From Asterias rubens (Eukaryota; Echinodermata; Asteroidea; Forcipulatida; Asteriidae): 64,000 nt of DNA. Position numbers and translations under genes: made by a program. Within the stretch, counting starts at the first letter, position 1, and each line of letters opens with the position of its first letter. Where the stretch lies: positions 11,127,857 to 11,191,856 of the forward strand of contig NC_047081.1 of NCBI RefSeq assembly GCF_902459465.1. The letters are read 5' to 3'. Positions 48,701 to 58,199 of this stretch are shown piece after piece. The notes beneath the pieces were generated by a model. It was given only the letters and a program-made list of their open reading frames with translations, did no database searches and was not told the DNA's origin.

Positions 48701-51700
48701 CAGGTTTCACCACGCATCATCGAGTTCACTTCCCGCCTCTATTTCCTGCCTTCATGCATCACCGCTGATCCACCGCCCAGTACTTAAGCAGCATACAGCA
48801 TCAGAGTCCAGCATTCTCCAGAAGACGATCAGAGCATACTGATCGAAACGTCAAGTTAATCCAAAGTATTAGGACTGATAAGGCTCCAATCCCCATCAGC
48901 CAATGTTCATGGCATCTAACATGTCTAAGACTAAAAAAAAAACCTTTGAAGTAACGTTGTACAAGCTCAGCTCTTAAAATCCTCTTATAAACTTGGGTCT
49001 AGTATAGCTGTTTAAAGGCATTGGACACTATTGGTAATTACTCAAAATAATTATCAGCATGAAACCTTACTTGGTAGTGAGTAATGGGGAGAGGTTGATA
49101 GTATAAAACATTGTTAGAAACGGCTCCCTCTGAAGTGACATAGTTTTTGAGAAAGAAGTAATTTTCCACAAACTTGATTTCGAGATCTCAAGTTTAGAAT
49201 TTGATGTCTCGAAATCAAGCATCTGAAAACGCACAACTACGTACGTGTGACAGGGGTGTTTTTTTCTTTCATAGTTATCTCGCAACTTCGACAACCAATC
49301 GAGCTCAAATGTTCACAGGTTTGTTATTTTATGCATCATATGTTGAGATACACCAAGTGAGAGGGCTAGTCTTTGACAATTACCAAAAGTGTCCTCTGTC
49401 TTTAACCTAAACCATTGCTGCCCCTTCCAAGTTTCCCTCATGAACAACAGTACACAATGTGTGCAAATCTGTGAACATTTATAATCAGACTCTTTCTAAT
49501 GTTATGAACGCTCAATTTTTCACCTTTTTTTTGAGGGGGGTGGGGGGGGGGGAGGGTTCAAAGGGATGTTCGTGATTGAAATAGTTGAGAATCATCCTAC
49601 ATCCTTTCCACATGAAATTTCAATTTCCTGATATGATTGTAGAATTTCATAATTTGTTAGCATTGTGGAACGTCTGCCTAAGTTTCAAGGTTAATTAAAA
49701 TTACTCTGTTTTTTCCCTGTGTTTCAACAGTCCAGTTCCCCCTTAGGAAATGTGTACTACTTTGAAAAAAATGTCTGTACCTCGGTTTATTTCATGTTCA
49801 GGAATTTCTTCTCTTAATATGAGATGGCCATTTTAAACAGCTACTTGAGTGGAGTGTTTTTAACGTAAATTCTATTTTAACTTGGTTTTAATGCCTCAGG
49901 TTGTTCACCATTTAAATGTAATTTATTTTGGCATATGTGTAAACTTCTGAATTTTTTGTAATTAGCGATTAAAAAATCAGGCCCCAACTTCAAGCTATTG
50001 ACTGCGAGCGTCAAAATGACAACTGCTTTGACGTCATGTGTGGATGTTTGCTTTGTTTCCCTCCAGGCTGCAACAAAGCGACTAACACATTGGAGCTCCC
50101 AACTATGATGTAATATGAATGATTACAAAACAGCTTTTAAAAAAAAAAAATTTATACTAGATTTTCTTAATAATTGAAAACATTTTAAATGAAATCCAGC
50201 AAAGTTCACGACTTGACATTTTCGTTCAAGCAGGTCTTTAAATATTAGCCCTTTAGAGACCATAGCGGTCAAAATTGGCTTGTACTTCCCATATATCATG
50301 GTTCCTTGCTAAAACAAATCACTCCAATTGAAAGGCCTCTTTTCAATGTGCCCCATCCAAACCCATTTTCATGTCTTGCCGTATATTATGTGTGCAGTTT
50401 CAGGCAGAATGTAATTTATGCATTCCATGTGAAGATTTCATGACGTCCGATTATACATTGTCGTAAGTTGTCACTCCAGTTGGGGTCATTTTGGTTTGAT
50501 ATTTCATCCATCCTGTCCATACATCATCATGACCTTTTTCCATTTTTAGTGGAATTATTAACATTCAGTCATTTGCATCTATGGATTTACGATTACATTT
50601 ATTTAGGAGAGTGCAGTTTGCATGGTTTGAGTTTACTTATTTAAGAGGCTGCAGGTGAAAAAAATTATATTAAATTATCTCATTTGAAGTTAGTTTAATA
50701 TACGTTTAAGTGAGGGCATGGTAACACTACTTGTTTTGGTTATGGGACATTTTATTTAAACTGATGGATGTATACAAATGAAATTTGTTCAATTTATTTT
50801 GGAGAGGACAGATTTGAAAACATCGGTTCACATAAAGCATGAATCAAAACGCATGGTGTGTGCAATGCTATCTACATTGTATCATTGGAAATATAGAGAT
50901 TCATCAATGGTTTTGAATGCATACAAAATTTTATTTTCATATCTATCATCTGTAGGGTGAAGCTAATAATATGTAAAAATGTAGACATGTTATTTATTTC
51001 ATGCTGTTTTCTCCAAAGTGCAATGCCCATTGCCCTGGGGAGTCAAAGTCATTGATAACCAAGACTGGACTGTTCCACATATCCAAGAGGGGAAGCAGAT
51101 CCCAGAGGGGCTAAAATATTTTTACTCATATACTTACTTAATGCACAAAATTGTACAGGCATGTCCAGATGTGACCCTCAGCAAATCGTGTTGGACTGCA
51201 TCAATAGAAACCATCGATCTTTCTTTTTTTCTTCTGATGGCTATACTCATGGCATGGTTGGCTTGTGTGGTAAAGCGCTCGCCTCTCACCAAGGTGACCC
51301 CGGTTCGATTCCCGGCCAGGGCCATATGTGAGTTGAGTTGTGCGTTGGTTCTCTGCTGTGCCACGAGGGTTTTCCAGACCATCCAGTTTTCCTCCCTTGG
51401 GAAAAATCGAACACTTCCCATTTTGGCTGTGCTCCGTGGTCATGATGTGGCTGGCAGCCAAAGACGCCCTTGCATGCCTGCTTCCCAAACACTTATTATC
51501 AAGCCAATGAAAAGGTCCCTCTGCAAATAATGATGACTCTTAGTTTTCGTTTTACCCTTCCACCAATGTTTGTCCTCGATGCAATTTTATTATCTATTGA
51601 ACAATTGCGGAACCCGCTGTTAAAATATAAGATTCGCACTGCCTCTAGCTATGTACCAGGAATACTCAGTGGTCTAGTTGGTAAGACACTATTCTAGAGT

Positions 51701-53546
51701 TGCAAAGGTTGAGGGTTTGAATCTCACCCTGGTAATACGCCTGTGATTGCTTTCACAGAGCTCGGGAAAGTGCAGTGCTAACAAACATCGGTGTACGGCC
51801 AAAACCGTAATTAATATGACGACTCTCTCCTTCTAGATTATTTTGCCGGCATTATATTATTGATCAAACTTAATCTACCTTTATCAATTCTTGGTGTGTG
51901 AACTAACATTGATTCCAGCTTGCTTGCTTGCCGTTTGTCTTCAAACTAACAATTTTTAAATGGAGGTCGATTATCTGGTGTTCCATCTTCATAGATTAAT
52001 TTGTAAAACTTGAGTTGTTTGTTAGTTTGACTTTGACTTCATTTTTCTTGCATTTTACAATAATGAAAAAGTACACATTTTAAATTGACAGTGAAATAAT
52101 GTATGCGAAATGGGGATGAATAAATCACATGATGGGATCAGCTAAATTTTACTTAAACTTTTGAACATTTGAACTTATATAAGATAACTTGACTCATGTT
52201 ATAAGCAAGTAGCTAATCTTCATTTTTTTTTCCTGATGTAGAGATGTGACTCGCCAGAGAAACTTTCCAATATGACATCTCGTCACAACAGCCCCCTTAA
52301 GGTGGGCCTCTCCCCAACATCACCGGAACCTCCGACCGATCTTGCCAATCACATCCAGTACATGGAGACGTCCCCACCCGGAGGCAGACGTCGCCCTCGA
52401 AGTGTCGAGGCGCCATCCTCGAGTCAACTTTCGCCGACTAGAAGACGTCCTCAGAGTGCAGAAGGTCCTTCGTCTGATCGAGGTTCCCCAGATGGTCGAG
52501 GCTCTCCAGAGTCTGGTAGAACCAGCAAAAGGTCCCAGAAAAGCAAGAGTAAGATTCCCTCGAGTCCGACCAGGGGCGACAATATGATTATAGAACCAGC
52601 AGCGCCCCAGAATCCTGGGAGGTACATGTATGATGAACCGAGTGAAATATCAAAGAATGCTGAAGCTTCTGTGATCGGCAAGGGAAAGCCTCCAACAGGT
52701 GGCTCTCAGAGTAAGAAGCTTACTGGATCCAAGAAGAGCCAGTCTAAGCTGGCACGGCCATCCTCCTACAAGTCCAAAGGGTCAGGTTCTCAGGACAGCC
52801 TTCAGTCAGATGGCTCCCTGACAGATGACGGGAGGCAGCCGACAGAAGAACGGAGAGGTGGGCCACTGAAGCGCCCACTGGTGTACTCACAGCAGCCCAA
52901 AAGCGCGATGAGTTCGCCTAAACCACCAACAGGCCGGCAAGAGATTCAACAGAAGAACATGAACGGCAGCTCAGATGGACTCTCCAAACCAAAGGAGATC
53001 CGAATGATGGCGGTCAGGCAGCAATCGGGGAAGAGTTTATTGCAGAAAGGGACTCAGAATCAGGATACCTCTTCGCAAGACGATCAAAGAGATAATGGAA
53101 GCCTGTCGACAAAGTTGCCATCGCTCCTCCGGATGTCCAAGACGCCCCAAACGAAACAGCAGGAGATCCCGACCAATCACAGAGGTCTGACCAACAGACC
53201 ACCTCAGCTCATCGACGCCAATTCCAACCCAGTCCCACAGCAGAATGGCGTCTCACACAAGACATCAACCAGGACGGCAGTAGAAGAGCAGTCCGATTCC
53301 CAACTGAAGTCGATGCCTGTCCAAATTCCTTGCGGGATAAAGCAGCTCCCGGTTTCAGCCAACTCTTGTTTGTCGCAATCGCCCGAGCGGGCGAGCTCCG
53401 GGGAGGATGAGAAACCTTCCCCGCCGCCATCTCCAAGGTCCAGGGGGCAACAGAGCAGTAAGATCGCCCTTCCAGTCAGGGGTAGGGGATCGAGTAGGCT
53501 TCCCAGGGGTAAAGGGATTCCTACCAGGAGAACCAACAACTCTTAA
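24718..53546 (+). CDS. CCSER: Coiled-coil serine-rich protein, CCSER1/CCSER2 homologue, complete, 10 coding exons
   Basis: Exons: 24718-26360, 30401-30568, 35176-35389, 36017-36055, 36342-36422, 37187-37276, 39276-39368, 43599-43675, 47427-47478, 52242-53546. All introns are GT-AG and phases agree, giving 1253 residues against about 830-900 in human CCSER proteins. The family signature is clear: SCELDSLCSEDLM (about residue 474), MIQDMTSVKTMLFKLKRAL (about 652-672), SPCVSPLTSP (689 on), then a coiled coil ENHVLRKEVKNLQELL (716-745) and DASTQCVIL. The N-terminus SFIARLPSFRKKK is basic, like the vertebrate start. The first coding exon (548 codons) is Ser-rich and probably disordered. The last exon (434 codons) is basic, Ser/Pro-rich, with SKIP at 922-925 and SRLP at 1237. 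CCSER2 (Gcap14) in vertebrates is linked to microtubule plus ends. ATG 24718 is the first ATG in this frame. Orthology to CCSER1 versus CCSER2 is not resolved; the gene may predate their split. Confidence 0.93.
26361..30400 (+). other. CCSER intron 1 (between coding exons 1 and 2)
   Basis: No coding sequence is seen. It holds four degenerate tandem units around GAACCGTGAAAGATCTGTCC (27930-28545) and a SINE-tail fragment at 28650-28740 shared with 9055-9130 and 51750-51810. Confidence 0.6.
27930..28545 (+). repeat. Four degenerate tandem units, about 146-184 bp
   Basis: Units begin at about 27932, 28080, 28258 and 28441. Each carries GAACCGTGAAAGATCTGTCC, GGGGTGCAA, ATGAGGAATTTTATG and TTTTTGATGTTGATTATAAT, with AATAAAAGAGTTTTTT near the end of the first two. 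Confidence 0.75.
30569..35175 (+). other. CCSER intron 2, repeat-rich
   Basis: It contains relatives of the 150-bp element (30745-30855, 31135-31200), two foldback units in tandem (32064-32351), duplicated ACTGCTGTGTCATTTTT stretches (32455, 32600, 32765) and tRNA-like SINE remnants at 34655-34700 and 34960-35050. No exon is supported. Confidence 0.6.
32064..32351. mobile_element. Two foldback units in tandem, ATCACCATGGTGAT core
   Basis: Units at 32064-32209 and 32210-32351 each run from a GGGYCGATTT-type end to CTTTGTGAAA and contain GTGTGATGTCAC and the palindrome ATCACCATGGTGAT. A third copy is at 63368-63517, ending GTGAAATCGGCCCC. Confidence 0.75.
35555..35710 (-). mobile_element. SINE fragment related to 1396-1650 and 17125-17425
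   Basis: It shares TCCCTGGGTCCCATTTGCACTC-like and GGTGGAGAGAAGCCATTATG with those copies and ends in a decayed tRNA-like CAGGATTAAAATCC. It lies just after CCSER exon 3. The open frames crossing it are artefacts. Confidence 0.5.
36444..36600. mobile_element. Foldback element with TAGGACTAGTCCTA palindromes
   Basis: It begins GGGGTCGATTTTGCAAAGAG and ends CTTTGTGAAATCCACCCC. The interior repeats TTAGGACTAGTCCTA. It is of the same plan as 23971-24137 and follows CCSER exon 5 by about 20 bp. Confidence 0.7.
37592..37818. mobile_element. Foldback MITE with TTGCCTTGATAAAAACAG inner arms
   Basis: The ends CAATTTCATAGAGCTGCTAA and TTAGCAGCTCTTTTCATAGA pair roughly. The inner pair CCTTGATAAAAACAGGA and CCTGTTTTTATCAAGG is exact over 16 bp. 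More decayed material of the same type runs to 38045. A tRNA-like CCGGGATTCAAACCCACAC lies just upstream at 37552. Confidence 0.7.
38437..38823 (+). mobile_element. TTAA-flanked MITE, family C (387 bp)
   Basis: TTAA occurs at both ends, followed by AAGGCCATGGACACTATTG and preceded by GGTGTCCAGTGTCTT. The interior has GGGAGAGGTTGATGGTATAA and CGACTTCGACGACC-like sequence, and the inner palindrome ATTTGAGGTCTCGAAATCAA. A partial reverse copy follows at 38926-39140. Confidence 0.85.
39369..43598 (+). other. CCSER intron 7
   Basis: No exon is supported. The 39425-39600 stretch belongs to the same repeat family as 48418-48862. A foldback with AAAGGCCCTGTCACAC-like ends occupies about 42165-42340, and another MITE is at 42855-43052. 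Homopolymers occur at 42675-42689 (C15) and near 43201 (T). Confidence 0.6.
43676..47426 (+). other. CCSER intron 8
   Basis: It contains a tRNA-like SINE remnant at 44085-44160 (minus strand GTAGGTTCGAATCCTACCAG) and a complete TTAA-flanked MITE at 45141-45526. The rest is AT-rich with no coding signal. Confidence 0.6.
45141..45526. mobile_element. TTAA-flanked MITE, 386 bp (family B)
   Basis: The left end TTAAAGGAACATTACAGAAT and the right end ATTCTGTAACGTTCCTTTAA are inverted repeats of about 22 bp with one mismatch, including TTAA at each border. The interior is non-coding. A partial relative of its right half is at 4180-4290. Confidence 0.88.
47533..47735. mobile_element. Foldback MITE, 'CAATTTCATAGAGCTG' family, diverged
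   Basis: It runs from CAAATTTCATACAGCTGCTT to AAGCAGCTCTATTAAATTGG, directly after CCSER exon 9. Confidence 0.65.
47916..47953. repeat. 38-bp loop-free palindrome
   Basis: Bases 47916-47934 and 47935-47953 are reverse complements with a single mismatch, centred on ACTATAGT. The flanks are unremarkable. Confidence 0.85.
48525..48862. mobile_element. Inverted repeat with 128-bp arms, hammerhead-like ends
   Basis: The arms 48525-48652 and 48735-48862 are almost exact inverses around an 82-bp spacer. The outer part carries AACTCGACGTTTCGATCAGT and, inverted, ACTGATCGAAACGTCAAGTT. Related single-arm pieces lie at 7450-7570, 11680-11760, 39425-39600 and 48418-48524. The order GAAGAC-GATCAG...CTGATC-GAAAC recalls the hammerhead ribozyme layout found in Penelope-like elements, but with changed core bases. 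Confidence 0.8.
49012..49405 (+). mobile_element. TTAA-flanked MITE, family C (394 bp, best copy)
   Basis: TTAA lies at 49012-49015 and 49402-49405. The ends AAAGGCATTGGACACTATTG and AAGTGTCCTCTGTCTTT are related inverted repeats. Landmarks are GGGAGAGGTTGATAGTATAA, AACGGCTCCCTCTGAAGTGA and TGTTATTTTATGCATCATAT. Other copies: 425-702, 12776-13136, 19890-20000, 38437-38823, 38926-39140. Confidence 0.88.
50067..50108 (+). CDS. Possible alternative terminal exon of CCSER
   Basis: A good acceptor (TTTGTTTCCCTCCAG) at 50066 is followed by 13 codons (AATKRLTHWSSQL) and a TGA, in phase with the donor at 47478. Use of this exon would end the protein at 832 residues, close to human CCSER2 length, and drop the basic last exon. 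It could equally be a chance acceptor. Confidence 0.3.
   Translation, partial: AATKRLTHWSSQL
51240..51430 (+). mobile_element. tRNA-derived SINE
   Basis: TTGTGTGGTAAAGCGCTCGC (A box region) and CCCCGGTTCGATTCCCGGCC (B box and T arm) are well preserved, followed by a unique body with GGTTTTCCAGACCATCCAGT. It has no complete cloverleaf, so it is not a tRNA gene. It lies in CCSER intron 9. Confidence 0.75.
51660..51815 (+). mobile_element. tRNA-derived SINE with CACAGAGCTCGGGAAAG tail
   Basis: The head is CAGTGGTCTAGTTGGTAAGA plus GAGGGTTTGAATCTCACCCT. The tail is CACAGAGCTCGGGAAAGTGC then AGTGCTAACAAACATCGGTG. The tail alone recurs, inverted, at 9055-9130 and 28650-28740. Confidence 0.75.
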
Positions 53547-56500
53547 AAAGGTCAGAGGTCAAATAAAGGTAATAAGGTTATAAAAGTTAACAATGTCCGG
53601 AGATCATACATGCATGATCATCAAACAGTAACAGCGACATAGACCCCTTGTGAAACGCTACAGGGCTCTGAGGCACAAAGAGCAGCTATCGTCCAATGAT
53701 TTGGCTCCTTTGGCTTCAGTAAGGCTTCGGTTAGTGCGCTTTTTGGCGTCAGTGAGTTTTTTAAATTATTATTGCGTTTGACATCATATGCAAGGGGTCT
53801 ATTAATTTCTTTGATTTGAACAATGATTCATCTTTTTTTTTTTTTTTTTAATTCTCAGAAAACATCGATGGATAAAAGAATAAGAATATTGTTACTGTGT
53901 TACCAAAACTATTCAAACTTTGCCAAACTCTATAAATCTCTTTGCTGTGTATGAACCTTGTAAACAGTTCTAAACCAAGGTGGTGTGATTGAAAATATCA
54001 GAACTTGTTGCAATGACTACGTGTACATTCCATCTCTACAGAATTTAACCGCATTCCAGTTTTGGAACTACAAAAAATTGGAGGGAAACATCACCCTAAA
54101 ATTTGTGTTTTAAGCCCACCACTTGTTGTTCTTCCAGCTTATGTTTTTTACATTGAGGATTATTTCCTAATTTGAAGAGAAAAAATGGCAGAAATCTGCA
54201 TTATGGTTGGATGGCAAGGTGCATCATTGTTGGGGGAAACTGGCACAAGTTTATTTGTTTGTTTGTTTGTTTCCATAATAAAAAGAAATTAATTTTCGGA
54301 ATTTGCACAAATCTATAAACTACTTGTGTTTTGACAGTTGTTGATGAAACAACATTCTCGAACTTTGCTGACTGTTTGCAAATAGCAAAAAAAAACGATT
54401 TGCCCTCTTTGTGGACTTTCTGTATAAATTATGGAACATGTTTTATGGACAAATTATTTGCTCTAAAGGTCTTAGGTATTTTCTGAGAGGAATGGGGTGG
54501 TGATTTTTGTTCATCATCAGACGATGAAAATGTGAATTATAGTTGGGCTGGTCCCGAATACTATTTGAGCGGTAACTGGACCCAGCAAGGTCTGATTTCA
54601 AGGCTCGGCTTACCGTTGAATTCTGTGCTTATGATCGCCATTCACCGCTTACTGCGCAAGTGCCAAAATTGTGCGCAAACTGTATAAGCGAACAAGCGAA
54701 AACTCCATGCTGATTCGTAAAAAGTTCGCTTGACGTGAGCGCGAAATTCCTTGCTTCCGCAAGTGCGCATTCTTTGGTTACGGTAAGCAGAGCCATGAAA
54801 TGGGGCCAATGGGAGATTCCTCATATCATGAGACATGTATTATTAATGTTTGGACATAAGTGATGAAGAAGAAAAAACTTGATACATTTGATGAATTTGG
54901 AATATCTCTCCGTCATTTTAAAATCATGTGACTAAAATGTTAGATTTCAGAATCCATTTGAGTGTGTATCAAACTGGTTCTCCATGTTTTGCTAAAACAC
55001 AAGTCTAATGAGGCTCTTGTCAGGTTCTGTAAATCAAGGGTGATTCTATTCACTGTAAAATTTTGAATAGAAGTTCAGGAACCAGACGATCCTAGATATT
55101 TGGGTTGAGGTTCTTTGTAAAGGTCACTTTTTCAAAGCAGCTATTTTGTAAATATATGAAAATGTACAACGAAACATAATGGTAAACAAAACCATATTGC
55201 TGCTGGGTGTGTTTGTAAAGTTGTAAAATTATGTAAATTTTATGTTGAAAAATGCTCTATTGACTAGAAAAAACTTACACAAATATCTACTTATTAATGT
55301 AATAACTAAATTATTATCAAACCTATGATGAGAATTTGTAAACGCAGAGTCATACATCACAGATGAATAACTTATTTTTCTGTGGGAATGAGACATTGAT
55401 ATTTCTGAAGTAGGTTTGGAAAATATTTGATACATCCCAGGGAAATAACATCTACTGTTATTCGAACAAACAAATATCAGGAAAGGCAAACCATTGGTTA
55501 TTCTAAAACAGAAACATAAGGTTGGGTATCGCTTAAAATGAGCACTGAGGGCTGACTTCCACAATGGCGCAAACATGATTTATCTTGGGGGGGGGGGATG
55601 GAGGTGAAATTGGGATCAGTAAACCTTACACTACTAATCAGAGAGAGATTAGGATTTTTGGTTTGTTTGATCAAGTCAAAAAGCACAACAGCACGATCTG
55701 ACAAGTTTACCAGCGGTATAAGTTTGCCTTGAACAAATATTTTATAAAAATGTGGACGGTCGTGTTAACGAATCTTCTCCCATAACACTAATGGGATTTG
55801 TGTGAAGGTAAAAGTGTGTGAGGATATACAATTATCTTGCCAAGAAAAAGTGAATATAATATTTCTAAATAACTACAAAGTTAGGGATACATTGTGGGTT
55901 TATTATAAGAGTGCATTCATTTCTATTCATTTTCTATTAACAACCAAAAACCGATTGCTTACTTTTTCTAGAGAGAAAGAAGAAACCTGCCAAATAATGT
56001 TGACTGATTTGTCAGTGATTTTATGCTCATTGTAGTGTGTTTATTTTGAGTTAATCTAAACTAAACAAAAAATGAATGAAATGTTTAGGAGGGGTGAAAA
56101 GTTGGGGATAAGGATGTTTTGAGTGGCAGTTTTTCAGATAACAACAATGACCCACTTGAATTAATTAAATAAAACTGAACACCAGGGGGTAAAAAAAAGC
56201 TTAACAAATCTCAGGATTTAATAGAAAGCATTAATTGAGATCTTTATGATTGAAATGAGTGTACTGTTTAAGTAAACGATAGTGTACCATCTTAATTAAA
56301 GTAATTTAATTATCCATTGAATATAAGTGGACGTCCAGTTTTCAACATTTTTAGTCATGCAAAGAGTGTGACATGGGAGGGTTGGGGTGTTTGAGACCAA
56401 GTATGACTGTAAAGGTCATCCATTTTGGAACAACAATGGTGATGACAGGCATGATATTTAGTCATTTGACATGTTTGAATAATGTGGATATATTTTAATC

Positions 56501-58190
56501 GAGTACAAGGGCTAATGTACATACATATACCCGTGATGTAGGCTTCAACTTCAGGCTATATAATTGCAATCTTTTCAAAATTGTCCAAAAACAAAAAGGA
56601 AGAATATCATGCCTGTGTTAGTGAGGGAGACGTTTAGGAGAGGAGTGGTCCTCAAAAGTATTTCTCTCTGTATGACTTAGAAAATGTTGAAAGCTTTGGA
56701 TGGTCCCAAAACCTTTAAATGTATCTTCACAGTTATTTATACTGACCTGAACTGTAAGCTTGGATGAAAAGGTGGTCAGTGATTACTGTTTTTTGCACAC
56801 CATCCTGTGAAGCTGGCCGGTCATGTTTTCATTTTGTGTGTGAAGATAAGGACATGTACTTAAAGCTGCACTGCGAGTACATACATTGTTTTGATTCATG
56901 TGTACATGTACATTGATGAAAGAAAAACCAAACGGACTTAAAACCATGGGGTACTTTTGGTACAAACTTACCAGGTAAATCCATTGTTCTGGGTTATGTG
57001 CGCGTGCTTTGGGAAATTTACCTGGTATGTCTGCTGCCACCTACATGTAGCATTTCAAAAAAGTCTCCGACTGGGCAATGTGTACACGCACACGCACACA
57101 GACGGCATGTTGTAGGTCAGATATTTGAACAGTGACATCATATTCAATACGGTCTATACACACAACTCTCTAAGTTTGAATGCTATGCAGTAACAGTCTT
57201 CAAATTCGCCCATACTTTGTCAGTGCCAAAATATAAGCCAAGAAATAAGCCTGTGTAATTTTCAGATCGTTTCACTGTACAGATTTGTCGAACAAAGTAA
57301 ACCAATGTACTAAGTAAGTAATTGAAAAGTAGGGTTTGAAGCTCAGAGATACTAGTAAGGGTTTGCGGTGACGCTGTGTACATCAAATAATGATTTTCTG
57401 GAGGTGTTTGTGGCAGAATTTAGCCCTGTAAAACACACAATTCTATGGGCCGTGAGTGCAGCATTCTGCGTTAAGCGAAACCATGATAATGGGCTTCAGT
57501 CTGAGCGTTTCAAATGTACTCTGTTTATCTTTAAGAGAAGACAGACCTGTGTTACTCCTGGTTTTTAACAGAACGTGAATTTATACTCTAGTCAAAAGAC
57601 CAATATGGACTTGCTATGTATGTACACGCGTCTCTGTAGCCTTACATATGCACTTGGATTTTAAGTTTTTACTGGAGCATTTTAAGGGCACCAAGGCAAT
57701 GGTCAGGGGGTACAGAGGCAATTGCCTTCTTTGCGACTGTGAAGTACCAGGCCTGAAATACATTTACCATATTTCTTGAACCTAATAGTTTAATGAACAC
57801 TTTAGTGGGTCGAAGAAAATGTTACTACAACCATAAATGTGCACTGTGCAATGTCATTGTAGATTATCATGTATCGTACAAGCTGTGGTAATAATTAAAG
57901 CTTTGTGACCGTATGAGCTGCTGATTTATTTTATTTTGGGATGTTTTAAGGTCGCCGGCTGTATACTTGTACTTCAAAAAGCAAAAGACAAGAGTTGGCC
58001 CTACCCTGGCTGTACTTTTGTGTGCCTTGCGTTTTTCGACCTTTTCTTCACACATTTACTTTGAAAAAGTGTAAGGCTAACTGCCTAGAATTTTTGAACA
58101 TTTTCATGCAACAGCCTTGCATTTTCCCACTATTTCTTCCGAAATTTGCTTTAAAAAAATGTAAGGCAAAAATTAGATTTTTACACAAGG
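53547..58190 (+). other. CCSER 3' flank, no second gene seen
   Basis: AATAAA occurs only 16 bases after the stop (53562-53567) and again later; the true 3' end is unknown. The stretch holds a diverged foldback MITE at 54595-54810, a decayed hairpin element at 56948-57068 and a fragment of the 150-bp element at 57665-57755. No frame shows exon-like borders or protein similarity that I recognise. Confidence 0.5.
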
Positions 58191-58199
58191 CTATTTATA

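Noticed and set aside
51240-51330. A tRNA gene
   Set aside because: The A and B boxes are good, but there is no pairing acceptor stem or proper anticodon arm; it is a SINE head. The same holds for the tRNA-like stretches at 1675, 7980, 19480, 51665 and 61750.
51018-51530. A 170-codon plus-strand frame
   Set aside because: Its second half is a tRNA-derived SINE, and it has no exon-like borders matching CCSER phases.
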